64,000 nucleotides of DNA from Berkiella sp963829835 (GCA_963829835.1 CAWHKC010000004.1:1736001-1800000); one strand, 5' to 3'. Counted from the first letter of the stretch, positions 8,566-18,151 are shown. Translations and numbers: made by a program. The notes: generated by a model not told the origin, from the letters alone.

Positions 8566-8730
8566 AATGATTCCATTAGTAAAAAGAAAAGAAATAATCG
8601 GCAAAGTTGGTAAACTTGTGTTGGAGATTATAACGCAATGAATGAGGTTTTCAATGAAATAATTAGCTGAATTATTTTTCAGCTAAGTTATATCATCTAG
8701 AAAATACGGCGAATAAGTGCATTTATGACA

Positions 8731-9279
8731 TTATTTAGAATTTTTCTGAGCTTTCATATGTTTATCAATAATTTCCATATAACTGCGTTCATTTTTCTTT
8801 AATAAGTTACTGCCAATTTCTTGGCTTTTTATCATGAGCGATGCATTTGATTTAACGACTTTTTGTCCAAGTGGCGTATTATAAAAATCAACCAACCCCA
8901 ACATATCTTCTACAGTGAAATAGTTAGAATACAACACAGCAAGTTCGTTTATGAATTCTTTTGAATTGAACAACTCATAAAAAAATTGTTCGAGATCTGA
9001 TTTAAGAGAGGGCGTGATTAGATTTTGATATTTTTTATCTTTTTCTAAGTCATGCATGATCTTATTTACTGCAACGTGTGATGCACTTTCAGCAAAATTA
9101 GTCACGTCAGCCCATCTGCGAATTAATTCTACATAATCTGGACCAGGCTTTTCCTCGCCAGCGTTTTGTTTGATTTCTTGTTTGGATTGCGGATGTTCTT
9201 TCTCATTTGCCCAAAGTTGAGAATAGATTGTTGTTAACAAGATAAAGCTTAAAATCAAACAATGATATCTGCCGTTCAT
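8731..9279 (-). CDS. Secreted DUF2059 protein
   Basis: About 182 residues. The chosen start gives a textbook signal peptide (MNGRYHC, then LILSFILLTTIYSQLWA, cleavage before NEKE); ATGs at 9303 and 9345 are alternatives. The C-terminal half carries the DUF2059 signature, with FYNTPLGQKVV and a preceding EDM-GLVDF helix. The family is periplasmic and its biochemical function is not established. It stands alone. Confidence 0.75.
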   Translation of the reverse strand: MNGRYHCLILSFILLTTIYSQLWANEKEHPQSKQEIKQNAGEEKPGPDYVELIRRWADVTNFAESASHVAVNKIMHDLEKDKKYQNLITPSLKSDLEQFFYELFNSKEFINELAVLYSNYFTVEDMLGLVDFYNTPLGQKVVKSNASLMIKSQEIGSNLLKKNERSYMEIIDKHMKAQKNSK

Positions 9280-9554
9280 CTTGCTTGCTGTTATTATATT
9301 CATTAATAATAAATTCTTATGTTGCCATTCTATTAAGGATAACATCCCTGGCGTATCGTCGTCGTTTATTTCAGACTTGATTTATATGGATATTTTAAAA
9401 GTTCCTTAATTCTATAAAAAATTTATTTCAATAATAGTTCTAAGGGCATATTGTTTAACGCCCAACTATTTATATAGTATAAATAATTAACTATTTTTTT
9501 ATTGAATATTCTTTTGCATGTGCAAGGATTTAATGATTGTAAGGCAAAAGGTGT

Positions 9555-11576
9555 ATGAGCACGATAATAATAGAAAATGATTTATTGGCTGATGCAACTT
9601 CAGATAAGGGTGTTGGGAAGGCTAATGTTAGTTTAAATGATTCTACCTCAGATGAATCACCGGCATTGGCAATTAATTTTAATTCCTATCTGGATAATAT
9701 TTATATTCCACTTACTAATTCATTATTTCCTTATAATAACATCAGCACGGCCTTTGATAATGCGCTATTTGAATATCTTTCAGAAGATATTAAAGATTTC
9801 CAACAAAAATTATCGAGTTTTGGAAAAGGTATGTCGGACACATCGCCTGATTTTTCTGACAAATCTTTTGATGATTTATCTAATATGCCAGTAGATGAGA
9901 GCGCAGAAGAGGGTACAACTGTATCACAACAGGCACCCTCTTCAGAAGTTAACTCAATGAGTAGGGATATTTCTTCAGGGAACACCTTTGAAACGAGCTC
10001 CAGCAATATTGATTTGCTTGTCCAAAATCATACAAATTTAACTGTGGAAACATCAATATCTCAAAGCAATATTTTTTCATTTTCTCCAATAGTGCCTCAT
10101 AGTGAAAATTTCCTTATAAATTCAAGCAATGGTGGAACAAGTGTGCCGTCATCGCAAGCCATTCAACAAGATCCACTGGCTGTTATTAGCATCACTTTTC
10201 TCGTTGGTAATCAACATACTTTATTAAATGGAGCTGGTTTGACATTGCTTGGTATCGGACCTAATGCTAATGGAGGATTTTCGTTAAATGTGCCATTTAT
10301 ATTAAAAACAGGTTTTTTGAATGCTGACAGTAACTTCATCTCTTCGGGAGAAATAACAGCAATCGATAGAAATGGAGATTTTACCTTTATTCCCACAGGT
10401 GGAACACCTGTGGCTGGCTCTTTTACTTTTGAAACAATTGACGCTAATGGTCATACTGCATTTGGAACAGCATCGATTTCTGAAGTTAAAGATGAAACAT
10501 ATTATAGTTCTATAGGAGTTAATGACACATCATTGGTAGTGTCAGGTTCACTTTTATCAGGTGATGCTCCAGCGAAGGGAACGACCCTATCCATTTTAGA
10601 TGTTCAATCAACTTCTTTAGATCAATTTGGCAATACAGGGTTATATATCCCTGTTCAAGGAAGTAAGACTATTTCGAATGTTGAATTGTTGGATGATAGT
10701 GGTAATGTTATTGATGGCCTCACTACTTCAATCACGGTCAAATCAAATGGAGATTTTACCTTAACCAGTTCATTGAATGGAAATGTTTCATTTCCCACGG
10801 ATTTTAAGTTCTCCTTTGTTGTTGGTGATAATTCGGGTAATTCAGTATTAGCAACGGCAACAATCATTCCAGAAATTAAACCGATCGTTTTAGACTTGTC
10901 TGGAGAGGGCATTAACCTAGTTGCTCCTAGTCACTCTCCCATTACACTTGGTGACATTACAGGGGATGGTAGCTCCCAATCAATCGGTTGGATTGGTGCG
11001 GGGAACGGTGTTTTGATGTTTGATCCAAGTGGCACAGGTAAACTGACGAGTTTGGATCAAATTTCCTTTGTTTCCTATTTGCCTGGTGCTCAAACAGATC
11101 TTCAAGGTTTAGCTTATTTTGATACGAACCATGATGGTAAATTAGATAGTGGCGATAAAGATTTTCAGGAGTTTGGTGTTTTATTTGCTAATGGGAAGTT
11201 TGAGACACTTTCTCAATTGGGTATTGCAGCCATTTCACTTAACTCAAACAACCAAATGGAAACAATAAACGGTAATACTGTATTTGGATTAACTTCTTAC
11301 CAAACCGTCAATGGTCAAATAAAATCTGCAGCCGATGTTGGGTTCGGAGTAGGTCAAACTCCTCCTTTACAAATGAATGATGTTATTGGCAATAACAATC
11401 AGTTGAATTTATCATCAATACCTGCTCCTTCAAGTTCACTATCTCATCATCATGTTCATTCAATAAATGGGCCATCCCCTGTGTATTCACATGCAGCCGG
11501 GGCGATGATAGCCCAAGAGGTGACTCATATCAGTGAACACCTTAATCACGCCACTCATCATTCTGAGCACGTCTAA
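9555..11576 (+). CDS. Large secreted protein with Ig/VCBS-like repeats
   Basis: 673 residues with no N-terminal signal peptide, which is usual for type I secretion substrates. Residues ~1-200 are acidic and Ser/Asn-rich. Two beta-rich Ig/VCBS-like modules follow (~205-310 and ~325-440), each ending in NGDFT strands. Residues ~445-600 form the conserved type I adhesin tail region with PIVLDLSGEGI, GDITGDG and an EF-hand-like DTNHDGKLDSGD loop that should bind calcium. The last 45 residues are His-rich (SHHHVHS, HHSEHV). No secretion genes are adjacent. Adhesin or serralysin-associated function is inference. Confidence 0.7.
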   Translation: MSTIIIENDLLADATSDKGVGKANVSLNDSTSDESPALAINFNSYLDNIYIPLTNSLFPYNNISTAFDNALFEYLSEDIKDFQQKLSSFGKGMSDTSPDFSDKSFDDLSNMPVDESAEEGTTVSQQAPSSEVNSMSRDISSGNTFETSSSNIDLLVQNHTNLTVETSISQSNIFSFSPIVPHSENFLINSSNGGTSVPSSQAIQQDPLAVISITFLVGNQHTLLNGAGLTLLGIGPNANGGFSLNVPFILKTGFLNADSNFISSGEITAIDRNGDFTFIPTGGTPVAGSFTFETIDANGHTAFGTASISEVKDETYYSSIGVNDTSLVVSGSLLSGDAPAKGTTLSILDVQSTSLDQFGNTGLYIPVQGSKTISNVELLDDSGNVIDGLTTSITVKSNGDFTLTSSLNGNVSFPTDFKFSFVVGDNSGNSVLATATIIPEIKPIVLDLSGEGINLVAPSHSPITLGDITGDGSSQSIGWIGAGNGVLMFDPSGTGKLTSLDQISFVSYLPGAQTDLQGLAYFDTNHDGKLDSGDKDFQEFGVLFANGKFETLSQLGIAAISLNSNNQMETINGNTVFGLTSYQTVNGQIKSAADVGFGVGQTPPLQMNDVIGNNNQLNLSSIPAPSSSLSHHHVHSINGPSPVYSHAAGAMIAQEVTHISEHLNHATHHSEHV

Positions 11577-11735
11577 TAGCTCAAAGTTTGTTTGACATCT
11601 TTATAATAAGGGAATATGCTCTACAAGTACTGCAGTACATCTAGCAACCTCGATTGAAATAATAACCTTACGTTAATATTTTCGTCTAAGAAACCACCCT
11701 TAATAATAATCTATTCCATAGATTGGAGATTCAAC

Positions 11736-11939
11736 ATGAAAAATGTAACTTTAGAAAACACATATCTTATTTCTGGCGGCACTGACGGTACCGACAAATG
11801 CAAAGAAGAAATCAAAGACAAAGCAAATGAAGTAAAGGATGATGCAAAAGATGTTGTGAATGATGTTTTAGAAAATATTGGTGATGGTGCAGACAAAGCC
11901 GCTGACAAAATCAATAAATTGGTAGATAAAAATAAATAA
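11736..11939 (+). CDS. Small double-glycine-leader amphipathic peptide
   Basis: 67 residues, ATG behind TTGGAGATTCAAC. The leader MKNVTLENTYLISGG is 15 residues with Val -12, Ile -4, Ser -3 and GG, the same length as in the three other leader peptides of the window. The core is a highly charged Lys/Asp/Glu heptad-like sequence that should form an amphipathic helix, with one Cys. It is unlike the other cores, so one export route may carry diverse peptides. A hairpin terminator follows directly. Confidence 0.7.
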   Translation: MKNVTLENTYLISGGTDGTDKCKEEIKDKANEVKDDAKDVVNDVLENIGDGADKAADKINKLVDKNK

Positions 11940-11943
11940 TTTG

Positions 11944-11977
11944 AAGATGGTAAAATGAAGGATAATTTTGCCATCTT
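11944..11977 (+). terminator. Hairpin after leader peptide
   Basis: AAGATGGTAAAAT pairs with ATTTTGCCATCTT (13 bp with one G-T pair) around a 7-8 base loop, beginning 4 bases after the stop codon. It lacks a long T-run. Confidence 0.55.
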
Positions 11978-12094
11978 AACAAGTTAGTCCAGGAACTACT
12001 TGCGCTTGCTTAATCTGTTCTCACAAAAAAAGTCATGCTATCCTCAAAATGTCTTTAAAGGATTAAAGAACTACTGAGGATAGGGATATTTTCT

Positions 12095-13570
12095 GTGCTT
12101 AAATTCATTTTTATTGTGCTACTGGTCAGTTTAATACTCCTTTTTGTTTACGATCTCTTTCAAAAACAACACTCAATCACTCGCAATTTCCCAGTCATTG
12201 GGCATATACGATATCTTGCTGAAGCATTAGGGCCCTATTTACGTGCTTTTTTTTATAGCCGTGACCGCGAAGAAAAGCCCTTCAATCGCTATGAAAGAAA
12301 TTGGATATATCGAGCGGCTAAAAATGTAAGTTCAGTTGTTAGTTTTGGCACGACGCGTAATTTGCACGAAAGAGGGAGTATTTATTTCGTCGATGCACCT
12401 TTTCCTTTGCTGGACATTGATGCCATCAAGACCAAACCGGTCACTATTGGCGTGCATTGTCCAAACCCCTATACCACAACCTCACTCATTAATATATCTG
12501 CAATGAGCTATGGCTCAATTTCAAAAAATGCCGTCATAGCCTTAGCCCGTGGCGCTAAAATGGCAGGTGTTTGGATGAATACAGGGGAAGGTGGCATTAC
12601 TGAATATCATCTAGAGGCTGGTTGTGATTTGGTTGCACAAATTGGCACAGCTAAATATGGTTATAGAACGCTTGATGGAAAGTTAAGTGATGAAAAACTA
12701 AAGAAAGTGGCAAGTTATCCTCAAGTGAAAATGTTTGAAATAAAATTGAGCCAAGGGGCAAAGCCAGGCAAGGGTGGATTATTGCCGGCCAATAAAGTGA
12801 CTCCAGATGTGGCTGCAATACGTGGTATACCCGTAGGTGAGGATTCTGTCAGTCCTAATCGATTTCCTGAGATTGCCAATTCATCGCAGTTACTAGATTT
12901 TATAAATCATGTACGGGATGTCACAGGAAAGCCCACAGGATTTAAGGTGGTGCTAGGTGATTATGATTGGCTACATGTTCTCTTTAAGGAAATTCATCAA
13001 CGTGGTCTTGAACACGCTCCTGATTTTATTACATTAGATGGTAAAGAAGGGGGCACAGGTGCCTCGCCTGTTAGTTTAACAGATTACATGGGGCTACCCT
13101 TAGCTGAAAGTTTACCTGTCTTAATCGATCTATTAAAAAAGTATGATTTACGTGAACGTATCAAAGTAATTGCCTCTGGTAAATTAGTTACCCCAAGCAT
13201 GGTTTGCTGGGCTTTATGTGTCGGGGCTGATTTCATTGGATCAGCTCGTGGTTTTCTGTTTGCACTTGGCTGCATACAAGCGATGCGTTGTCATACGAAT
13301 AATTGTCCAACAGGGATTACTACCCACAATCAATTTTTGATGCGAGGTTTAGATCCCACAGATAAAGCGGTTCGCGTTGGGCATTATGTTAAAAATCTGG
13401 AATATGAAGTGGGAGAAATTTGTCACTCTTGTGGTGTTCATGAACCAAGAGAACTAACCAGAGCACATTTAAGGATGGTTTCAGCCTATGGAACATCAGT
13501 TTCATTTTCAGAGTTATATCCAGATGTTACGCCTGAAACAAGTAAAGAATCGGCAGATAAAAAACAATAA
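12095..13570 (+). CDS. FMN-binding glutamate synthase-like protein
   Basis: 491 residues from a GTG behind GAGGATAGGGAT. One N-terminal transmembrane helix (FIFIVLLVSLILLFVYDLF) anchors a GltS-type FMN/Fe-S domain. The hallmarks are MNTGEGGITEYH, KPGKGGLLPANKVT, the FMN phosphate region ITLDGKEGGTGASP, and the Cys cluster CIQAMRCHTNNCPTG, which would hold a 3Fe-4S centre. The glutaminase domain of full glutamate synthase is absent, as in stand-alone homologues whose physiological reaction is not established. Confidence 0.85.
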   Translation: MLKFIFIVLLVSLILLFVYDLFQKQHSITRNFPVIGHIRYLAEALGPYLRAFFYSRDREEKPFNRYERNWIYRAAKNVSSVVSFGTTRNLHERGSIYFVDAPFPLLDIDAIKTKPVTIGVHCPNPYTTTSLINISAMSYGSISKNAVIALARGAKMAGVWMNTGEGGITEYHLEAGCDLVAQIGTAKYGYRTLDGKLSDEKLKKVASYPQVKMFEIKLSQGAKPGKGGLLPANKVTPDVAAIRGIPVGEDSVSPNRFPEIANSSQLLDFINHVRDVTGKPTGFKVVLGDYDWLHVLFKEIHQRGLEHAPDFITLDGKEGGTGASPVSLTDYMGLPLAESLPVLIDLLKKYDLRERIKVIASGKLVTPSMVCWALCVGADFIGSARGFLFALGCIQAMRCHTNNCPTGITTHNQFLMRGLDPTDKAVRVGHYVKNLEYEVGEICHSCGVHEPRELTRAHLRMVSAYGTSVSFSELYPDVTPETSKESADKKQ

Positions 13571-13579
13571 TATTTCACC

Positions 13580-14017
13580 TCATGGGCTAATTATGTAGAA
13601 AGTTGTTCCATCATTGGTACATTTTCCTGAATTAGCATTACACCATGTTACACAAGCTGCGGGATTGCTGGCACACCATGTTTGATTTTTCCCAGGACCA
13701 TAATAATAGGTACCAGTGTTATAATAATTGTTAACATTATGGTTATCTAAGCCATTATTATAAGCATCACCTTGATAAACACCGTCATTATGGAATTCTT
13801 CATTATCGTCGTTGGCACGATATCTATCGTCCTGGGTACCTAAGTCTCGGTCGTCATTTAGATCTCGTTCGGCATTCATGTCACGATCGCGACCCAGTTC
13901 ATTATTTACCCCTGGAGAGCGATTAATACCGCCACCGCCAAATTCACGCGCAAAAAGAGAAGGGCTTGTGATTATCATACAAATACTGGTTATGAGTGCT
14001 ACCGATAATTTGTTCAT
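13580..14017 (-). CDS. Secreted Asn/Asp-rich protein with Cys tail (A)
   Basis: 145 residues with a signal peptide (MNKLSVALITSICMIITSPSLFA). The middle is low-complexity, first RD/ND repeats, then Asn-rich. The last ~42 residues are a compact domain with four Cys (WCASNPAAC, WCNANSGKC) ending TFYIISP. The same tail occurs in the next gene upstream on this strand, so the pair is a tandem duplication. The tail resembles no family I can name. Probable periplasmic or extracellular location. Confidence 0.65.
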   Translation of the reverse strand: MNKLSVALITSICMIITSPSLFAREFGGGGINRSPGVNNELGRDRDMNAERDLNDDRDLGTQDDRYRANDDNEEFHNDGVYQGDAYNNGLDNHNVNNYYNTGTYYYGPGKNQTWCASNPAACVTWCNANSGKCTNDGTTFYIISP

Positions 14018-14068
14018 TTATTGCTCCCAAAAAGCCTAAGAATATTTAGCTTGATAATCAATCAACAC

Positions 14069-14662
14069 TTAAGGACTAATAATATACGTTGTTGAACCGT
14101 CACTGGTACATTTTCCAGAATTAGCATTACACCAAGTTGCACAGGCTGCAGGATTGCTTGCACACCAATTTTGATTTCTTCCAGGACCATTATAATAGTT
14201 TACTGTCCCTGCATTTGTACTTGTAGCGACACCTGTTGCAGTTCCTGCTGCTGTACCTGCAGCAACACCAGCTGCAACACCGGTCGTAGCACCTGTACCA
14301 TAACGATTAACATTATTTACATTAACATTGCCGGTATTAACATTATTGCCGGTGTTGACATGATTAACATTATTGCCAGTGTAGACATGATTAACAGTAT
14401 TATCGTTGTTAACTCTATTATTATTGACTGTATTATCTGTGCCATCATTCGTTCGATATCCACTATTTCGATTATAAGCGCCATCTTGATGGAATTGATT
14501 TCCACCATTTCTATGGAATTGACTACCAGTGGCGCCACGAGATCGATTACTATCGTCTGCGCGAGAACGATCATCACCACCGTCAAAACCACGTGCAAAA
14601 AGAGTAGGCGTTAAGAGAAGTAAACTCAAGGTGGTAATGAGTGTAATAGTTAATTTGTTCAT
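14069..14662 (-). CDS. Secreted Asn/Gly-rich protein with Cys tail (B)
   Basis: 197 residues, a paralogue of the gene at 13580-14017. The signal peptide is MNKLTITLITTLSLLLLTPTLFA, and the low-complexity middle is longer: VNTGNN-type repeats (~80-120), then VAAG/TAAG/TATG repeats (~122-145). The four-Cys tail is nearly identical (WCASNPAAC, WCNANSGKC, TTYIISP). The middle diverged by repeat expansion while the tail was kept, so the tail is likely the functional or binding part. Confidence 0.68.
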   Translation of the reverse strand: MNKLTITLITTLSLLLLTPTLFARGFDGGDDRSRADDSNRSRGATGSQFHRNGGNQFHQDGAYNRNSGYRTNDGTDNTVNNNRVNNDNTVNHVYTGNNVNHVNTGNNVNTGNVNVNNVNRYGTGATTGVAAGVAAGTAAGTATGVATSTNAGTVNYYNGPGRNQNWCASNPAACATWCNANSGKCTSDGSTTYIISP

Positions 14663-14843
14663 CTGCTGCTCCTAAAGACCTGCCGAAAAAACCAGGCATT
14701 TTCAAAGTAATGCATACAAAAATATAGACCTTTTCGGCGCGCTAAATATGACCTACAAGCAAACAATCTATATATTGATTGATAGAATCGTTACAATAAA
14801 TTATTGCCTCATATTTTAAACACAGAGTAGGTTAGGGGGGAGT

Positions 14844-16064
14844 ATGTTAAGTACAGGTGAATTACCTGAGCAAATGCCCGCTAAAATTGAAATTTCGGAA
14901 GAGGAATGGACACAGGCTAAAAAACTGCAACAACAAAAAATGCAAAATAATAATGTTAATACCAAGATTCGCCGCAAGGATCCCATAGAAGAGATCAATT
15001 TAAAACATTCTTTTATCACTGTGATAGATCCTACATCACGTTCTCCAAAATTATATGGGTTAGCTAATAACGGTCAGTTTTTAGGGGTCGGAGAATTTGG
15101 AAAGACAAAGTTGGCAGTAGATGAAGATGGAAATTTTGTAGCTGTAAAGGTAATAACAACAGTTGTGAAGAAATCAGATATCATAACTTCTGAGAAATCA
15201 AAGCCAAACGAAGATTCCGAAGCTAAGATTGAAGCTAGATTAGGTAGAAATAAGGGTAATTTTAATATGTATTCACCTAGTCGCAAACCAAGAAAACGAG
15301 AGCCCGCAGGAATGGAAATCCCACTTGCTGAAGATGAAATTGCTTTAAAGAAATATCAAGTGGTTGATTACCTGGGTGTTTCATTAAAAGATATCCTAGA
15401 AGGTAAAAAAGATAAATCAGGTAAAGTTATTGCAGCTAAGATTCATTTAAGTGACGAGCAAAAACAAGAAATAGCAATTGGTTTGTTAGAAGCAATTAAA
15501 CTTCTCCATGCTAAAAATGTTCTTCATAATGATATTCACCCAGGAAACATTTTAGTTGATTTGAATAAAAAACCCATTAAGGTCTCTATTATTGATTTTG
15601 GACTTTCTTATGAGTTGAATCCTGATGAATCGGAAGTCTCTATCATTGGGAGACAATTTAACAAAAATATATTAGCGCCTGAAATTGAACAACGTCACCA
15701 TTTATTTCTATCCAGAAAGACCGATGCTTGGCAAGTAGGAAATGTTCTTTTACGTGCACTTGGAGTAGAGCGTTGGTATGTTTATTCCTTGTATCAAACC
15801 GACAATAATTTGCGAAGGATAATTGATGATAAATTCATTAAGGAAGTGAAAGAGTATTATGAACATGATGATGAAGTAAAGAATATCCCAAAAGGAGTAG
15901 CCGATGATTTTATTCCCACTGATGGTGGATATGGAACGTTTGTTGTTCAAAGGGAGGATTTAGAGAATATGCCAAGTAATAAATCAATTCAAAGTGCTGA
16001 AGATTACCTCGAAAAGGATGGTATTCATGGCCCTAAAAACGCACACAGGAAAATTACATTTTAA
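14844..16064 (+). CDS. Eukaryote-like protein kinase
   Basis: 406 residues, start ATG behind GGGGGGAG. The kinase core has a Gly loop (GVGEFG, 81-86), VAVK lysine (~102), catalytic loop HNDIHPGN (228-235) and DFG (251-253). The usual Arg of HRD is Asn, and IHPGN is closer to aminoglycoside/choline-kinase or Rio-like loops than to classic Ser/Thr kinases. A long insert (~115-165) sits between the N-lobe lysine and the alpha-C region. There are no membrane segments. A secreted effector kinase is inference. Confidence 0.78.
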   Translation: MLSTGELPEQMPAKIEISEEEWTQAKKLQQQKMQNNNVNTKIRRKDPIEEINLKHSFITVIDPTSRSPKLYGLANNGQFLGVGEFGKTKLAVDEDGNFVAVKVITTVVKKSDIITSEKSKPNEDSEAKIEARLGRNKGNFNMYSPSRKPRKREPAGMEIPLAEDEIALKKYQVVDYLGVSLKDILEGKKDKSGKVIAAKIHLSDEQKQEIAIGLLEAIKLLHAKNVLHNDIHPGNILVDLNKKPIKVSIIDFGLSYELNPDESEVSIIGRQFNKNILAPEIEQRHHLFLSRKTDAWQVGNVLLRALGVERWYVYSLYQTDNNLRRIIDDKFIKEVKEYYEHDDEVKNIPKGVADDFIPTDGGYGTFVVQREDLENMPSNKSIQSAEDYLEKDGIHGPKNAHRKITF

Positions 16065-16189
16065 ATCCCTTAAAACCCATCCAAAAAAACCTTTCAACAT
16101 AGACATAATAACAAAAATATTGTACGTTATTCAAGTGATGTTAAGCATTCACTGTTATTGAATCAGTCATTTGAAGTTGGAAGTCGTTA

Positions 16190-17278
16190 ATGGACAAAGT
16201 AATTAATCTAGAATCAGATAAAGATTACCTAAAGCTTTTGCATGATATTAAGTCTCATATTCAAAATTCACGCCTGAAAGCAGCCTTAGCAGTCAATAGT
16301 GAGCTACTAAAGTTCTATTGGGGCCTAGGTTGTATGATTTTGTATAGGCAGCGTGAGAGTAAATGGGGGGATGGCATGATTCGTGTCTTAGCCCGAGATT
16401 TAAAGGCAGCTTACCCAGACAGTAAAGGCTTTTCACATACAAATTTACATTATATGAAGCTATTTGCTGAAATTTACACTGAAAACCAAATTATCCAGAC
16501 AGTGTCTGGACAATTACCCTGGTCTCATCATGTCGCTTTATTAACACATTCAAAAAGTAATGATGAGAGAATATGGTATTTCAAAAAAGTGGTAGAAGAA
16601 GGTTGGTCTTACAGGAAATTAGTTGAAGAACTAAAAGGAGGAGCTTATCAAAGACAAGGCTCTTTAGAACACAAAACAACTAATTTCAAAGATTGTTTAT
16701 CTCCAACGCAATCTTTGTTAGCTCAAGAAACCATTAAGGATCCTTATAAGTTTGATTTTTTGATGGTCGGTCAAGATGCGCATGAATTAGAAATTGAACG
16801 CGCTTTGGTTAAGCACATTAAAGAGTTTCTACTTGAATTAGGAAAAGGCTTTGCTTTTGTCGGAAGCCAGTTTCCGTTGCAAGTTTCAAGTCAGCATTTT
16901 AGGATTGATTTGCTTTTCTATCATGTAAAGCTCTATTGCTATGTTGTTATAGAATTAAAAGTTGGCAAATTAAAACCGGCTCATGCTAGTCAATTAAACT
17001 TTTATTTATCTGCAGTAGACGATTTGATTAAAGGACCAAATGACAATCCAACTATTGGGTTATTATTATGCGAAGAAAAAGATAAAGTTGTTGCCGAATA
17101 TACATTAAGAGACATTCATAAACCAATTGGCATTTCTCATTATGAGCTGATGCGGATATTACCTGAAAAGCTGCAAACTGATTTACCTGCAATTGAAGAG
17201 ATTGAAGCTCGCTTAAATGCTGAAATTAATCAAATGGTGCCTGTGGAACAAGAAGAAGCCCTTAGTCAATTATCTTAG
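16190..17278 (+). CDS. DUF1016 / YhcG-family PDDEXK nuclease
   Basis: 362 residues, full family length. The N-terminal DUF1016 region (~10-150) includes FYWGLGCMI and GFSHTNLHYMKLFAE. The C-terminal PD-(D/E)xK region has FRIDLLFYH, VVIELKVGKLKP and a LNFYLSAVDD segment, giving the D...ExK catalytic set. The family is linked to mobile and restriction loci; its exact target is not established. A decayed second copy lies at 44578-44815. It is followed after 24 bases by a hydrolase gene. Confidence 0.85.
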   Translation: MDKVINLESDKDYLKLLHDIKSHIQNSRLKAALAVNSELLKFYWGLGCMILYRQRESKWGDGMIRVLARDLKAAYPDSKGFSHTNLHYMKLFAEIYTENQIIQTVSGQLPWSHHVALLTHSKSNDERIWYFKKVVEEGWSYRKLVEELKGGAYQRQGSLEHKTTNFKDCLSPTQSLLAQETIKDPYKFDFLMVGQDAHELEIERALVKHIKEFLLELGKGFAFVGSQFPLQVSSQHFRIDLLFYHVKLYCYVVIELKVGKLKPAHASQLNFYLSAVDDLIKGPNDNPTIGLLLCEEKDKVVAEYTLRDIHKPIGISHYELMRILPEKLQTDLPAIEEIEARLNAEINQMVPVEQEEALSQLS

Positions 17279-17302
17279 GGGTTTTGATATTATGGGATTA
17301 AT

Positions 17303-18151
17303 ATGCAAACCAACATTACAATAGATAAATTACAATACCCAGTCAGCATTCAAGGGGTGGGCAAAATAGATTGCTTATGTATTGGCCTTGGTAATCTTAT
17401 GCAGCGCAGCCTTTCAGAGGAATTTAAAAAAACATTTAAAGTGTATGCAACCGATCTTTATTTTGTCAAAGCTCATCACCTTGTTGATGTGCAAAAGATC
17501 ACGATGCAGCGCTTGGTGTCCGATATTTTAGAAACAATACAACAATTAAAATTGGAAAAACCTGTTATTGTTGCACATTCTTGTTTTGGCATTGTGGCGC
17601 TTGAAGTAGCAAAGCAAGCCAAAGCGCATTTAAAAGGTGTTATCCTTGTTGCCAGCGCGCCACAATGGAATGAGGATTCTCAGGCCCTCACTGACAATTA
17701 TTTCCAAAAACAGGCAGAGCCTGCTCGAATAGCCAACGATAAAAAGCGAAAACAGCATTATGCGCGTACCAAAAAACCAAACGATTCTGAATTGTCACTT
17801 GAAAAATATATTTCTGATTCAGCAAGATACTGGGGAAATTTTGATGTGGCTGATAGTGATATCTACGCATTGTGGGATGGTATTGATATAGAGGAGGAAA
17901 TGATTAACCAATTCTATGAAACTATTTTGCCGGCATACAATCTAGCCTTGGGTATTGAAAAAATTAATACGCCGGTTATTTTGCTAGCAGGTTTTCGAGA
18001 TTACGACAGTATTCCCCTTGTACAATGGGCCACATACCCACAGCCGGAAAATTTTACCATTATTGATTGTGGGGACGTGGGGCATTGGCCACAATTAGAA
18101 AATACCAAGCTCTTTGATGAAAGTGTCAAAGCATGGGTGACTAAGATTTAG
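17303..18151 (+). CDS. Alpha/beta hydrolase
   Basis: 282 residues. The strand-nucleophile segment PVIVAHSCFGIVALEVAKQ (~92-110) fits the alpha/beta-hydrolase elbow with Ser flanked by His and Cys, followed by the LKGVILVASAP strand. A late INTPVILLAGFRDYDS strand carries the acid, and GDVGHWPQLEN near the C-terminus the catalytic His. Substrate unknown. Confidence 0.75.
   Translation: MQTNITIDKLQYPVSIQGVGKIDCLCIGLGNLMQRSLSEEFKKTFKVYATDLYFVKAHHLVDVQKITMQRLVSDILETIQQLKLEKPVIVAHSCFGIVALEVAKQAKAHLKGVILVASAPQWNEDSQALTDNYFQKQAEPARIANDKKRKQHYARTKKPNDSELSLEKYISDSARYWGNFDVADSDIYALWDGIDIEEEMINQFYETILPAYNLALGIEKINTPVILLAGFRDYDSIPLVQWATYPQPENFTIIDCGDVGHWPQLENTKLFDESVKAWVTKI

Noticed and set aside
14171..14614. 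147-codon Cys/Ile/Ser-rich frame on the plus strand
   Set aside because: It is the reverse of the Asn/Val/Gly repeat region of the secreted protein on the minus strand; composition is explained by that repeat and there is no ribosome site.
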